Shown here in pieces: positions 37,590 through 46,548 of a DNA stretch of 64,000 nt. Numbering within the stretch: the stretch's first letter is position 1; every line of letters begins with the position of its first letter. Location of the stretch: NCBI GenBank assembly GCA_033795365.1, contig JARYGU010000009.1, positions 150,765 through 214,764 of the forward strand, written 5' to 3'. The notes under the pieces are model-generated. The model was not told the origin of the DNA. It made no database searches and saw nothing but the letters and a program-made list of their open reading frames with translations. The stretch is from JARYGU01 sp033795365. GTDB lineage: Bacteria > Pseudomonadota > Alphaproteobacteria > Rhizobiales > Rhizobiaceae. Made by a program: the position numbers and the translations under genes.

Positions 37590-38366
37590 TCATATAGGCA
37601 TGTGCAGGGCCCTTGCAAAGGTCAAAACAGTGAGGTCGGCCACGCCGGCCCGCTTCAGCGCGCGGCTTGCGGCACTCACGGTTGCGCCGGTAGTATAGAC
37701 GTCGTCGACCAGGACGACCTTCTTGCCGAAAAGGTCAGCCTTGCCTTTTTCAGTAACGGCAAAGGCTCCGCGGACATTGTCCTCACGGGCCCGGGCGCCA
37801 AGCCCCACCTGGTGACGCGTTCGCCGCATGCGCTTCAACACATCGACGGCAATTGGCTTGCCGCTGAGGTCGGATAGCGCACGGGCGAGCTCGCCCGCCT
37901 GGTTGAACTTGCGGCGAAGGAGGCGAAAGCGGTGCAATGGAACCGGCAATATGATATCGCAAGCCTCCACCGCCCCGTCACTCGATCGCAGCATCCAGCG
38001 CGCCATCATCGGCGCAAGATCCGTGCGATCACGATATTTCAGCCCATGAACGAGCGAGCGGGCGAGATCGTCATGCAGGGCCACGGAGCGCAGCCGGTCG
38101 AAGGACGGCGGGTTGGCGATCGCCTCGGCGCTCAGGATGCCGGAGCCGAGATCATGGGAAAAGGGCAGTCCCAGAACCTCGCAATAGGGTCTCTCGATGA
38201 AGTGCAACGACGACCAGCAGCGGGCGCAAACGCCGGCATGCCGCCCGAGGAGAACATTGCAACCCACGCAAACGGGCGGATAGACGAAATCGACGGCCGC
38301 TTCAAAGGCCGTGGCAAGCCCCGACAATGCATGCGATCCGAGATCGCCCAAACCCCTTTGCGTCAT
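37590..38366 (-). CDS. comF: ComF-family phosphoribosyltransferase-like protein
   Basis: A 258-residue protein with an N-terminal zinc finger (Cys33, Cys36, Cys47, Cys50 in CVGC and CARC) and a type I phosphoribosyltransferase motif VVLVDDVYTTGATVSAA. ComF is needed for DNA uptake in naturally competent bacteria. In rhizobia it is present without the full competence set and its job is unclear. ATG at 38366 is chosen. The longer frame starts with TTG at 38450, close to the divergent methyltransferase gene. It heads the grxC-nitrilase-DUF1178 operon. Confidence 0.88.
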   Translation of the reverse strand: MTQRGLGDLGSHALSGLATAFEAAVDFVYPPVCVGCNVLLGRHAGVCARCWSSLHFIERPYCEVLGLPFSHDLGSGILSAEAIANPPSFDRLRSVALHDDLARSLVHGLKYRDRTDLAPMMARWMLRSSDGAVEACDIILPVPLHRFRLLRRKFNQAGELARALSDLSGKPIAVDVLKRMRRTRHQVGLGARAREDNVRGAFAVTEKGKADLFGKKVVLVDDVYTTGATVSAASRALKRAGVADLTVLTFARALHMPI

Positions 38367-38467
38367 ATGGTTGACATTACTATCTTCATGCGGCCAATGC
38401 GAAGCAAATAAATGGCCCCGGAGCGTGGCGATGCTGCCGCGCCGCGCCAAACGAACGGACGCAGCCC

Positions 38468-39337
38468 GTGGAAACGATCTTTGACCAGAACCTCATCGAG
38501 GCCAACCGGCTGCGCGCACTTTCCGCCCGAGAACCGGGGGCCGATTTCCTTCTCGACATCGCAGCGCGCGAGCTCGCCGAACGGCTGAGCGTGATCGAAC
38601 GGCAGTTCGAGCGCGGCGTGGAACTGCACGGTTATACGGGGACTGCGGCACAGGCCATCATGAAGACGGGAAAGGTCGGCTCGATGGAGCGTGTCGAGGT
38701 CGATTCCCGTTTCGCAGCGGCCGGTGAGATCGTCGTCGCTGCGCCGCTCGAGGCAGTTCCGCTGGAGCCGGCCTCCGTCAATCTCGCCGTCTCGCCGCTC
38801 TCCCTGCATCTCACCAACGATACACCGGGCGTGTTCGTTCAGATCAGGAGAGCATTGAAACCCGACGGCCTATTTCTCGCCGCCATTCCAGGCGCCGGAA
38901 CCCTGCAGGAACTGAGGGAGGCGCTGCTGGTGGCCGAAAGCGAGATGACGGGTGGCGCAAGCCCGCGTGTCGCGCCCTTTCCCGATGTGCGCGAGGTTGG
39001 AGCGCTGCTGCAGCGCGCCGGCTTTGCCTTGCCGGTCACGGACAAGGAGACGTATATGGTCCGTTACGACTCGATCTTCCCATTGATGAAGGACTTGCGT
39101 TTCATGGGGATGGCCAATCCTCTTGCCGCACGCAGTCGCACACCTCTGCCCCGCTCGGTCTTCCTTCGTGCTGCGGAAGTCTATGCCGAGCGCTTTTCGG
39201 ACCCGGACGGCCGCGTGCGCGCTACGTTCTCGATCATCTATTCGTCAGGCTGGGCGCCTCATGAGAGCCAGCAGAAGCCGCTCAAGCCCGGTAGCGCCAA
39301 GATGAGGCTTGCCGACGCTCTGAAAACGGCAGAGTAG
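38468..39337 (+). CDS. SAM-dependent methyltransferase, BioC/NDUFAF5-like
   Basis: A 289-residue methyltransferase starting with METIFDQNLIEANRLRAL, a signature of the NDUFAF5-like group. The SAM fold is atypical in its glycine motif, but LAVSPLSLHLTNDTPGVFVQIRRALKPDGLFLAAIPGAGTLQELREALL is diagnostic. NDUFAF5 hydroxylates an arginine of complex I, and bacterial relatives are often named BioC-like. Substrate here is uncertain. It is divergent from comF with about 100 bases between them. Confidence 0.85.
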   Translation: METIFDQNLIEANRLRALSAREPGADFLLDIAARELAERLSVIERQFERGVELHGYTGTAAQAIMKTGKVGSMERVEVDSRFAAAGEIVVAAPLEAVPLEPASVNLAVSPLSLHLTNDTPGVFVQIRRALKPDGLFLAAIPGAGTLQELREALLVAESEMTGGASPRVAPFPDVREVGALLQRAGFALPVTDKETYMVRYDSIFPLMKDLRFMGMANPLAARSRTPLPRSVFLRAAEVYAERFSDPDGRVRATFSIIYSSGWAPHESQQKPLKPGSAKMRLADALKTAE

Positions 39338-39367
39338 AGAACGCGGGCTTATCGAGCAGGACCGGGC

Positions 39368-39541
39368 TCAGTCACCCGCTTCGGTAATGGCAGTGTCTAT
39401 GGTCGAGAACACGTTGTTCAGCGACGAACTGAAGGCTGTGAGCCCGCTGAGCAGGCCAATGCTGATCAGCGCCGCCAGCAAACCATATTCTACAGCCGTC
39501 GCGCCGGAGCTATCGGTGAGGAACGATTTCAACATTCGCAT
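39368..39541 (-). CDS. Flp/Fap-type pilin
   Basis: A 57-residue protein too short for most gene callers. It reads MRMLKSFLTDSSGATAVEYG, then a hydrophobic helix. SGATAVEYGLLAALIS is the class IVb (Flp) prepilin motif, cleaved after the Gly by a TadV/CpaA-type peptidase, with Glu at +5 and Tyr at +6. AAGGGA lies 6 bases before the ATG at 39541. No tad/cpa assembly genes are nearby, so it must use a machine encoded elsewhere, if it is assembled. It is 26 bases downstream of a membrane-protein gene on the same strand. Confidence 0.88.
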   Translation of the reverse strand: MRMLKSFLTDSSGATAVEYGLLAALISIGLLSGLTAFSSSLNNVFSTIDTAITEAGD

Positions 39542-39567
39542 GCACATTCCCTTCGCCGTTCCGGTTT

Positions 39568-39888
39568 TTATTGCCGGCAGCCTTTGCCGACATTCTCGTT
39601 ATCGATGATGCAGACTGCTCCCGGTACATCCTGCAGCACGCTGCGGCGAACCGTGTAATGCCGTTCTCCGGCTGGAATGGAGCCGGTGGAGATCATGTCG
39701 AAATCGACGGGGTTGTTGGCGATCAACCGGTTCTCGGTCCGCGCGGAGAGCACGGGCGCGAGAACGAGCGCCAGAGCGATCGCTGCGGTTCCGAAGAGCA
39801 ACGCAAGATTCAGAACGCCAGTCCGCGTCGCGCCGGCCGAGCTGAGTTCCTTGTCCTGAACCGCATCCCAGAAGTCTTCGTCACGCAT
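39568..39888 (-). CDS. Single-helix membrane protein next to the Flp pilin
   Basis: A 106-residue unknown protein. A short polar N-terminus (MRDEDFWDAVQDKEL) is followed by one membrane helix at about residues 25-48. A periplasmic tail then contains DFDMISTGSIPAGERHYTVRRSV and two cysteines (AVCIIDNENVGKGC) that may pair. ATG at 39888 is preferred to 39909. The arrangement directly ahead of the Flp pilin suggests a shared transcript and perhaps a minor pilus or envelope role, which is inferred. Confidence 0.7.
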   Translation of the reverse strand: MRDEDFWDAVQDKELSSAGATRTGVLNLALLFGTAAIALALVLAPVLSARTENRLIANNPVDFDMISTGSIPAGERHYTVRRSVLQDVPGAVCIIDNENVGKGCRQ

Positions 39889-40012
39889 GGATGATCTCTC
39901 GATATGCATTTCCCGCCCGTTATAGAGCTTTTATTGCCTGACGCTGATAAACGATCGATTAACGACGGCGGAAATGCCGGGATTTATCTGCCCAGAAATG
40001 CCAGGTTTTGGG

Positions 40013-40429
40013 TCAGAGAAGATCCATCAGGAATGGAATCAGCGGCTCGTCGGCCGGCGGCATCGGATAGTCGCGTAGTGCCTTCGGCCTCACCCATTTG
40101 ATCGCCTGTCCTTCGCGGCCCTGGGCGACGCCCTCGAAGCGGCGGCAGATATAGAGCGGCATCAACAGGTGGAAGTCGTCATAGCTATGGCTGGCGAAGG
40201 TCAGCGGGGCGAGGCACGCGACCTTGGTGGTTATGCCGAGCTCTTCCTCCAGCTCCCGTATCAGGGTCTCTTCGGGAGTCTCGCCGGGCTCGACCTTGCC
40301 ACCGGGGAACTCCCACAATCCTGCAAGAGCTTTTCCCTCGGGGCGCTGCGCAAGAAGAATACGGCCGTCAGCGTCGACGAGCGCGCAGGCGGCGACCAGC
40401 AGCAGACGACGTTGCGGGATGCCTGTCAT
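40013..40429 (-). CDS. mutT: Nudix hydrolase MutT (8-oxo-dGTP diphosphatase)
   Basis: A 138-residue Nudix enzyme. The Nudix box GGKVEPGETPEETLIRELEEELGI (43-66) matches GX5EX7REUXEEXGU exactly. The LLLVAACALVDADGRILLAQRP start and LWEFPGGK are typical of MutT, which removes oxidised nucleotides to prevent A:T to C:G mutations. The start overlaps the stop of the GNAT gene (ATGA), so the two are coupled. Confidence 0.92.
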   Translation of the reverse strand: MTGIPQRRLLLVAACALVDADGRILLAQRPEGKALAGLWEFPGGKVEPGETPEETLIRELEEELGITTKVACLAPLTFASHSYDDFHLLMPLYICRRFEGVAQGREGQAIKWVRPKALRDYPMPPADEPLIPFLMDLL

Positions 40430-41184
40430 GCGCTCTCAGGACCTCGATAGACGTAGCGATAGACCTCACGGAAGCCAGCCTTGCGATAGAGAGCGACGGC
40501 TGCTTCGTTGACAGCTTCGACCTGAAGCCATGCTTGGCGTGCGCCGCGCAGCTTCGCCCAGCGCGCCGATGCATGCAGAACGGAGGTGCCTATACCCTTG
40601 CCCTGCATCTGGCGTGCGACGCCGAGCTGCAGAATGCCTGCAAGATCATTGTCCTGCACGACGAGGGACACGGCAGAGGGGCCGAAGCCCGGCTCCTCGA
40701 AGATGAAGAGGCCCACTTCCGGCTTGATCGCGTTGATGATCTCGGTCAATCCGGGTTTCAGCGCCGGATCCTCGTCGCACACGCGGATGCGCGCGTCCAC
40801 GAAACGGCCGACATCCCGGCTGGGGAGATGGTCGATGCCGTCGCCGCCTTCCATCGCAGCGAGATCGCCCCGCATGACGATCGTTTCGCCAACGGATTTC
40901 CACTTCGCCTCGTCCATGTAAATCGAAAGCTGCGGCGGCGTGAGTGGCGTCTGGCGTACCAGTAGCGGGCGCCCGTAATCGGAAAACCGCTTGGCCGCCT
41001 TTGCCAGCCGGACCTCGATGTCGCGGTAGTCGGACGGGTCGAGCGGGTTGACCGAATTCAGCCGGCGCGACGGATGGCCTGCGGTCAGCCGGATCAGCCA
41101 GCTTCCGTCATACTGGATGGATGCCGCCGGCCAGGCGCGAAAGCCGACAGCTTCCAGGCGCCGGACGCTGGGTAGGTCACGCAT
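40426..41184 (-). CDS. GNAT-family N-acetyltransferase
   Basis: A 252-residue protein whose C-terminal half is a GNAT domain. The acetyl-CoA loop is LGVARQMQGKGIGTSVLHASARWA, followed by WLQVEAVNEAAVALYRKAGFREVYRYVYR, much like RimI-type enzymes. The N-terminal half (MRDLPSVRRLEAVGFRAWPAASIQYDGSW...) resembles the extra domain of other alphaproteobacterial GNATs beside argJ. The target is unknown. ATG at 41184 has GGAG four bases upstream. The gene lies between argJ and mutT. Confidence 0.87.
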   Translation of the reverse strand: MRDLPSVRRLEAVGFRAWPAASIQYDGSWLIRLTAGHPSRRLNSVNPLDPSDYRDIEVRLAKAAKRFSDYGRPLLVRQTPLTPPQLSIYMDEAKWKSVGETIVMRGDLAAMEGGDGIDHLPSRDVGRFVDARIRVCDEDPALKPGLTEIINAIKPEVGLFIFEEPGFGPSAVSLVVQDNDLAGILQLGVARQMQGKGIGTSVLHASARWAKLRGARQAWLQVEAVNEAAVALYRKAGFREVYRYVYRGPESA

Positions 41185-41246
41185 GGCGCTCCGCCCAGGG
41201 TTCCGAGTGTCCAAAGAGCCCGTCAACGGCATTCCCCCCAACGTGA

Positions 41247-42488
41247 TCAACTGCGGTAATCGCCATTGATTTCGACATATTCCTTGGTGAGATCGCAGGT
41301 CCAGACCGTTGCCTTGCCATTGCCGAGGCCGATATCGACGCGGATCGCGATATCCTGTTCCTTCATGACCGCGCTCGCAGCCGCCTCGGAATAAGAGGAA
41401 TCACGTTCGCCGTTGGCGGCCACCCGCACATCGCCGAACCAGATCGCAAGCTTGTCGCGGTCGGCTTTTTCGCCGGCCTTTCCGACCGCCATCACGACCC
41501 GGCCCCAGTTCGCATCCTCGCCTGCAACGGCCGTCTTGACCAGCGGCGAGTTGGCTATTGAAAGAGCGATTCTTTTGGCAGCGGTGTCGTCCTCGGCGCC
41601 CTCTACGGTGACTGCGACCATCTTTCGGGCGCCTTCTCCGTCCCGCACGACCTGCAGTGCAAGATCCTTCAGCAGGTCGTTCAGCGCCTCGCGGAATTCG
41701 GCCAACCGCCCGTCCTGCGGGTCGATGATGCGCTCCTGGCCATCCTTCGATGCGGCGCTGGTCGCGAAAAGAAGCAGGGTATCGGAGGTCGATGTATCGC
41801 TGTCGACGGTAACCGAGTTGAATGTCGGGCCAACTCCTTCGGACAGGAGGGCCTGAAGCGCAACCGGCGCGATATCCGCATCGGTCACGACGAAGGAGAG
41901 CATCGTTGCCATATCCGGCGCGATCATGCCCGCGCCTTTGGCAACGCCGTTGATCGTCACCGTGACGCCTGCGATTTGCGCTGACCGGGTAGCAACCTTC
42001 GGATAGGTATCCGTGGTCATGATCGCCTTGGCGGCTTCAAGCCAAAAGTCGCCCTTTGCCGAAACGGCGAGCTCATCGAGAACGCCTGCGAACTTGGTTG
42101 CATCCAGCGGCTCGCCGATAACGCCCGTGGATGCGAGGAAAACCTCGCTTTCCTTGCAGCTCACGGCCTTTGCCGCGGCTGCGGCGGTCATGGCGGTGGA
42201 TTCTCTTCCCTTCCTCCCCGTAAAGGCGTTGGCATTGCCGGAATTGACGACGACGGCGCGAGCCGTCCCGCCCGGCAGATTGGCCCGGCAGAAATCGACG
42301 GGCGCGGACGGGCACTTCGACCGGGTGAACACGCCGGCGACGGCCGCCGGCTCGTCGAAGACCATCATCAATACGTCTGTGCGGTTCTTGTATTTTATTC
42401 CGGCCGCGGCGGTCGCCATGCGCACGCCGCGGATGACCGGCAGTTCGGCAAAGTTCTTCGGAGCAAGTGGGGAGACGGAACCGGACAT
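41247..42488 (-). CDS. argJ: Bifunctional ornithine acetyltransferase / N-acetylglutamate synthase
   Basis: A 413-residue arginine-biosynthesis enzyme that recycles the acetyl group from N-acetylornithine to glutamate. It is made as one chain and cleaves itself before the Thr of PDMATMLSFV into alpha and beta chains. KGAGMIAPDMATML and the C-terminal SSYSEAAASAVMKEQDIAIRVDIGLG / WTCDLTKEYVEINGDYRS are typical. The gap to ppiC is about 50 bases. Confidence 0.96.
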   Translation of the reverse strand: MSGSVSPLAPKNFAELPVIRGVRMATAAAGIKYKNRTDVLMMVFDEPAAVAGVFTRSKCPSAPVDFCRANLPGGTARAVVVNSGNANAFTGRKGRESTAMTAAAAAKAVSCKESEVFLASTGVIGEPLDATKFAGVLDELAVSAKGDFWLEAAKAIMTTDTYPKVATRSAQIAGVTVTINGVAKGAGMIAPDMATMLSFVVTDADIAPVALQALLSEGVGPTFNSVTVDSDTSTSDTLLLFATSAASKDGQERIIDPQDGRLAEFREALNDLLKDLALQVVRDGEGARKMVAVTVEGAEDDTAAKRIALSIANSPLVKTAVAGEDANWGRVVMAVGKAGEKADRDKLAIWFGDVRVAANGERDSSYSEAAASAVMKEQDIAIRVDIGLGNGKATVWTCDLTKEYVEINGDYRS

Positions 42489-42539
42489 GGGACTTCCTGA
42501 AGAGAAGAGGCCCGGGGAGATGCCCCGAGCCTGACGGGC

Positions 42540-43421
42540 TTATTGCTGCGGCTGTTCGGGCTGCTCCGCCTGAGGCTTGTTGACGTCGTCATAAGCCTGC
42601 TTCAGCGCCGGGTCCTCGATCTCGACGGAAGCGGCGGCCTTCGCGTTCTCCAGGAGCGCAACATACTTGTCGCGCATGACGAGCTGCCTGACCTGGCTTT
42701 CGACCTGCTCGAGCGCCGGTGGCTGCTGCTTGCGTTTGTCCTCCAGCTTGATGACATGGAAGCCGAACTGCGATTTCACCGGCTCCTTCGTATAGGCGCC
42801 TTTCTCGAGGGCGAAAGCGGCGGTTTCGAATTCCGGCACCATCCGCCCCTTGGCGAAATAGCCGAGATCGCCGCCTTCGGATTTGTTCGGGTCGGTCGAT
42901 TTTTCCTTGGCCAGTTCGACGAAGTCCTTGCCGGCATCGAGCTCTGCGATGATCGCCTTAGCCTCGTCTTCCGTCTTCACCAGAATATGGCGGGCGCGGA
43001 TCTCGTCTTGCGGCTCGATCGACGCGATTTCCTTATCGTAGCGTGCTTTGACCTCATCGGGGGTGACGGCATCGACCACATGCTTCTTGAAATAGGCATT
43101 GTGCAGCTCGCGATCGGTCAGGTAGGCGATCCGCTGCTTGAAATCCGCGTCGTCCTGCAGATTTTCCTTCGCAGCGTTCGCCGCCAGAAGCTTGACGTCG
43201 ATGATGGCGGAAAGCGCTGCGACACGCTTCTGCTCGTCCGGCAGGTTTGCGAGCTGCGGATCGAGGCCGGTCATCGCCAGGTTGAGCTCCGACTGGCGGA
43301 TGTCGGCTCCGCCGACCTTCGCCACAACGGGATCAGCCGCGGCGTCCTGCGCAAAAGCGTTCCCGCAGCCGGCGGCGAGAGCGATCATGGCGACCGCAGC
43401 GAGTTTGCTGTGCTTAAACAT
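42540..43421 (-). CDS. Parvulin-type peptidyl-prolyl isomerase, exported
   Basis: A 293-residue SurA/PrsA-like foldase of the envelope. The N-terminal signal is followed by a helical chaperone domain. The parvulin domain starts at IRARHILVKTEDEAKAII and includes STDPNKSEGGDLGYFAKGRMVPEFETAAFAL and KSQFGFHVIKLEDKR. The tail is Gln/Pro/Glu-rich. The signal ends both with a possible lipobox (LAAGC, Cys19) and with AFA-Q, so either lipidation or plain cleavage is possible. ATG at 43421 has GAAAGG upstream. It is divergent from secA, fitting its role after export. Confidence 0.9.
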   Translation of the reverse strand: MFKHSKLAAVAMIALAAGCGNAFAQDAAADPVVAKVGGADIRQSELNLAMTGLDPQLANLPDEQKRVAALSAIIDVKLLAANAAKENLQDDADFKQRIAYLTDRELHNAYFKKHVVDAVTPDEVKARYDKEIASIEPQDEIRARHILVKTEDEAKAIIAELDAGKDFVELAKEKSTDPNKSEGGDLGYFAKGRMVPEFETAAFALEKGAYTKEPVKSQFGFHVIKLEDKRKQQPPALEQVESQVRQLVMRDKYVALLENAKAAASVEIEDPALKQAYDDVNKPQAEQPEQPQQ

Positions 43422-43522
43422 GCTGAGAAGACCTTTCACATCCAGTCCGAAATCATCGCGATCTACGGTTCTTAAAGGCTCAACACCACCAGAATGTGGC
43501 GGTTCTGCAACCGATTGCGCCG

Positions 43523-43551
43523 TTGACATCATTCGACCCCCCTCTTATCTG
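43523..43551 (+). promoter_or_regulatory. Sigma-70-type promoter of secA
   Basis: TTGACA at 43523-43528, a 17-base spacer, then TATCTG at 43546-43551. The -35 box is a perfect match and the spacing ideal. Transcription would start about 100 bases ahead of the secA ATG. Confidence 0.7.
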
Positions 43552-43656
43552 TCACGCAATCTCGCGTCCAGAACAGTTTCCGGACGTTGCACGGCTTTGC
43601 GCGGAAATTCGACGGCCGGGTGACCGTACCGGTGCACAAAAGAAAGGACCATTCAG

Positions 43657-46374
43657 ATGGTCAGTCTCGGCGGCATTGCCCGCAAATTGTTTGGCTCTTC
43701 CAATGAGCGTCGGGTTCGCTCCTATAAATCGAACGTCGACGCCATAAATTCTCTGGAAACGGAGATGAAAGCGCTCACCGACGAAGCGCTCGCCGCCAAG
43801 ACGACGGAGTTCCGCAAGCTTCTTTCGGAGGGAAAGACGCTTGACGACCTGCTCGTTCCCGCCTTCGCCGTGGTGCGCGAGGCCGCGCGGCGCGTTCTCG
43901 GTCTCCGACCCTTCGACGTGCAGCTCATAGGCGGCATGATCCTTCACGAGAAATCGATCGCCGAGATGAAGACCGGCGAAGGCAAGACGCTCGTGGCCAC
44001 GCTCCCGGTCTATCTCAATGCCCTTGCCGGCAAGGGCGTCCATGTCGTCACCGTCAACGATTATCTAGCAACGCGCGATGCCGGAATGATGGGCAGGGTC
44101 TACGGCTTCCTCGGCATGAGCACCGGCGTCATCGTGCACGGGCTGGACGACGACCAGCGACGCGCGGCCTATGCCTGCGACATCACCTATGCCACCAACA
44201 ACGAGCTCGGCTTCGATTATCTGCGCGACAACATGAAATATGAGCGCGCGCAGATGGTCCAGCGCGGGCACAACTATGCGATCGTCGACGAGGTGGATTC
44301 GATCCTTGTCGACGAGGCGCGCACGCCGCTGATCATCTCCGGTCCGCTCGACGACCGCTCCGATCTCTACACAACGATCGACGCCTTCATTCCCATGCTC
44401 GACGAAGCCGATTACGAGATCGACGAGAAGCAGCGTTCGGCGAACTTCTCCGAAGTGGGCACGGAAAAGCTGGAGAAGCTGCTCAGGGACGCAAACCTTC
44501 TCAAGGGCGAATCCCTCTACGACGTAGAGAATGTCGCGATCGTTCACCACATCAACAATGCGCTGAAGGCGCACAAGCTGTTCACCCGCGACAAGGACTA
44601 CATCGTCCGCAACGACGAGATCGTCATCATCGACGAATTCACCGGCCGCATGATGCCGGGCCGCCGCTATTCGGAGGGGCAGCACCAGGCGCTCGAAGCC
44701 AAGGAGAAGGTGACGATCCAGCCGGAAAACCAGACGCTGGCCTCCATCACCTTCCAGAACTATTTCCGCATGTATGCAAAGCTCGCCGGCATGACCGGTA
44801 CGGCATCGACAGAGGCCGAGGAGTTCGCAAACATCTATGGGCTCGATGTCGTCGAGGTTCCGACGAACCTGCCGATCCAGCGTATCGACGAAGATGACGA
44901 GGTCTACCGGACGGCGGAAGAGAAGTACAAGGCGATCATCGCCGAGATCAAGGATTGCCGCGAGCGTGGGCAGCCGGTTCTGGTCGGCACGACCTCGATC
45001 GAGAAATCCGAACTCCTTGCGGAGGCCCTGAAGCGCTCCGGTTTCAGCGACTTCCAGGTCCTCAATGCGCGTTATCACGAGCAGGAGGCCTATATCGTCA
45101 GTCAGGCGGGCGTGCCCGGCGCGGTGACGATCGCCACGAACATGGCCGGCCGCGGTACGGACATTCAGCTTGGCGGCAATCTCGACATGCGTCTGGAGCG
45201 GGAGCTGGCGGACCTGGAGCCGGGTGCTGAGCGTGACGCCAAGCGAGACGCGATCGTTGAGGAAGTGAAGAGACTCAAGGAAAAGGCGCTTGCCGCCGGC
45301 GGCCTCTACGTTCTTGCCACCGAGCGTCACGAAAGCCGGCGCATCGACAATCAGTTGCGCGGCCGCTCCGGTCGCCAGGGCGACCCGGGCCGCTCCAAGT
45401 TCTTCCTGTCGTTGCAGGACGACCTGATGCGCATCTTCGGTTCGGACCGCATGGATGGCATGCTGCAGAAGCTCGGCCTTAAGGAAGGCGAGGCGATCGT
45501 CCATCCATGGATCAACAAGGCGCTCGAGCGTGCGCAGAAGAAGGTCGAAGCGCGCAACTTCGACATCCGCAAAAATCTGCTGAAGTATGACGACGTCCTG
45601 AACGACCAGCGAAAGGTCATCTTCGAACAGCGCATCGAGCTGATGGATGCGGAAAATCTTTCCGAGACCGTCGAGGACATGCGCCAGGAGGTGATCGAAA
45701 ATCTCGTCCGCCTGCACATTCCGGAAAATGCCTATGCCGAGCAATGGGATATCGAAGGGCTGAAAGCAGGCGTTGCGCAATATCTCAATCTCACGCTGCC
45801 GTTGGAGGCGTGGGCCGCCGAGGAAGGCATCGACGAAAAGGATATCCTGGAGCGGCTGACCGAAGCGGCGGACAAGGCGGCTGCCGAGCGTGCAGAACGC
45901 TTCGGGCCGGAAATCATGGCCTATGTCGAGCGCTCCGTTCTGCTCCAGACGATCGATCATCTCTGGCGGGAGCACATCGTCAACCTCGATCATCTGCGTT
46001 CGGTCATCGGGTTCCGCGGCTATGCCCAGCGCGACCCGCTGCAGGAATACAAGTCGGAGGCATTCGAACTCTTCCAGGCTTTGCTGGCCAATCTGCGTCA
46101 GACCGTCACCGCGCAGCTGATGCGTGTGGAACTGGTCCGGGAAGCGTCGCAGGCACCGAATCCGACGCCTCCGGAGATGTTCGGCCATCACATAGACGGC
46201 ACGACGGGAGAGGACGATTTCGGCGAAGGCGGCTTCACGGCGGTTGCTGTGTCTGCGGAGGACCGCGATCCGAGGGATCCGTCCACCTGGGGCAAAGTCG
46301 CTCGCAACGAGCCTTGCCCTTGCGGTTCCGGCAAGAAATACAAGCACTGCCATGGAGCCTTCGAGCAGGTTTGA
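43657..46374 (+). CDS. secA: Preprotein translocase ATPase SecA
   Basis: A 905-residue motor that pushes unfolded preproteins through SecYEG. Walker A KTGEGKT is at 105-111. DEVDSILVDEARTPLIISG gives the Walker B region, and TNMAGRGTDIQLGG and RGRSGRQGDPG are the second ATPase fold motifs. The C-terminal zinc site is complete: Cys887, Cys889, Cys898 and His899 in PCPCGSGKKYKHCHG, used to bind SecB. A good promoter lies at 43523 and a probable terminator at 46397. Confidence 0.98.
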   Translation: MVSLGGIARKLFGSSNERRVRSYKSNVDAINSLETEMKALTDEALAAKTTEFRKLLSEGKTLDDLLVPAFAVVREAARRVLGLRPFDVQLIGGMILHEKSIAEMKTGEGKTLVATLPVYLNALAGKGVHVVTVNDYLATRDAGMMGRVYGFLGMSTGVIVHGLDDDQRRAAYACDITYATNNELGFDYLRDNMKYERAQMVQRGHNYAIVDEVDSILVDEARTPLIISGPLDDRSDLYTTIDAFIPMLDEADYEIDEKQRSANFSEVGTEKLEKLLRDANLLKGESLYDVENVAIVHHINNALKAHKLFTRDKDYIVRNDEIVIIDEFTGRMMPGRRYSEGQHQALEAKEKVTIQPENQTLASITFQNYFRMYAKLAGMTGTASTEAEEFANIYGLDVVEVPTNLPIQRIDEDDEVYRTAEEKYKAIIAEIKDCRERGQPVLVGTTSIEKSELLAEALKRSGFSDFQVLNARYHEQEAYIVSQAGVPGAVTIATNMAGRGTDIQLGGNLDMRLERELADLEPGAERDAKRDAIVEEVKRLKEKALAAGGLYVLATERHESRRIDNQLRGRSGRQGDPGRSKFFLSLQDDLMRIFGSDRMDGMLQKLGLKEGEAIVHPWINKALERAQKKVEARNFDIRKNLLKYDDVLNDQRKVIFEQRIELMDAENLSETVEDMRQEVIENLVRLHIPENAYAEQWDIEGLKAGVAQYLNLTLPLEAWAAEEGIDEKDILERLTEAADKAAAERAERFGPEIMAYVERSVLLQTIDHLWREHIVNLDHLRSVIGFRGYAQRDPLQEYKSEAFELFQALLANLRQTVTAQLMRVELVREASQAPNPTPPEMFGHHIDGTTGEDDFGEGGFTAVAVSAEDRDPRDPSTWGKVARNEPCPCGSGKKYKHCHGAFEQV

Positions 46375-46396
46375 GCCACGACGCCGTTCGGTTTCG

Positions 46397-46425
46397 GGGG
46401 TGTTCTTCTGCAGCACCCCGCCCTC
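46397..46425 (+). terminator. Probable terminator downstream of secA
   Basis: GGGGTG (46397-46402) and CACCCC (46414-46419) form a 6-bp stem 22 bases after the secA stop. The tail is C/T-rich (GCCCTCTCTTTTCT) rather than a pure T run, so efficiency is uncertain. Confidence 0.5.
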
Positions 46426-46548
46426 TCTTTTCTATGCCTGCCCGCAGCTTGCTTAACGCTTCAGGGGGTCTTCCGAACCGTTTGTTAACCGTGACATGAC
46501 AAGACTGGAGCCGTTCGAGTTCTGCGTATCGTGCGGGTTCCTGTGTTC

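Noticed and set aside
44065..46416. Long open frame (783 codons) antisense to secA
   Set aside because: Typical G+C-rich shadow frame. The translation is arginine/histidine-rich without any family pattern, while secA on the other strand is unmistakable.
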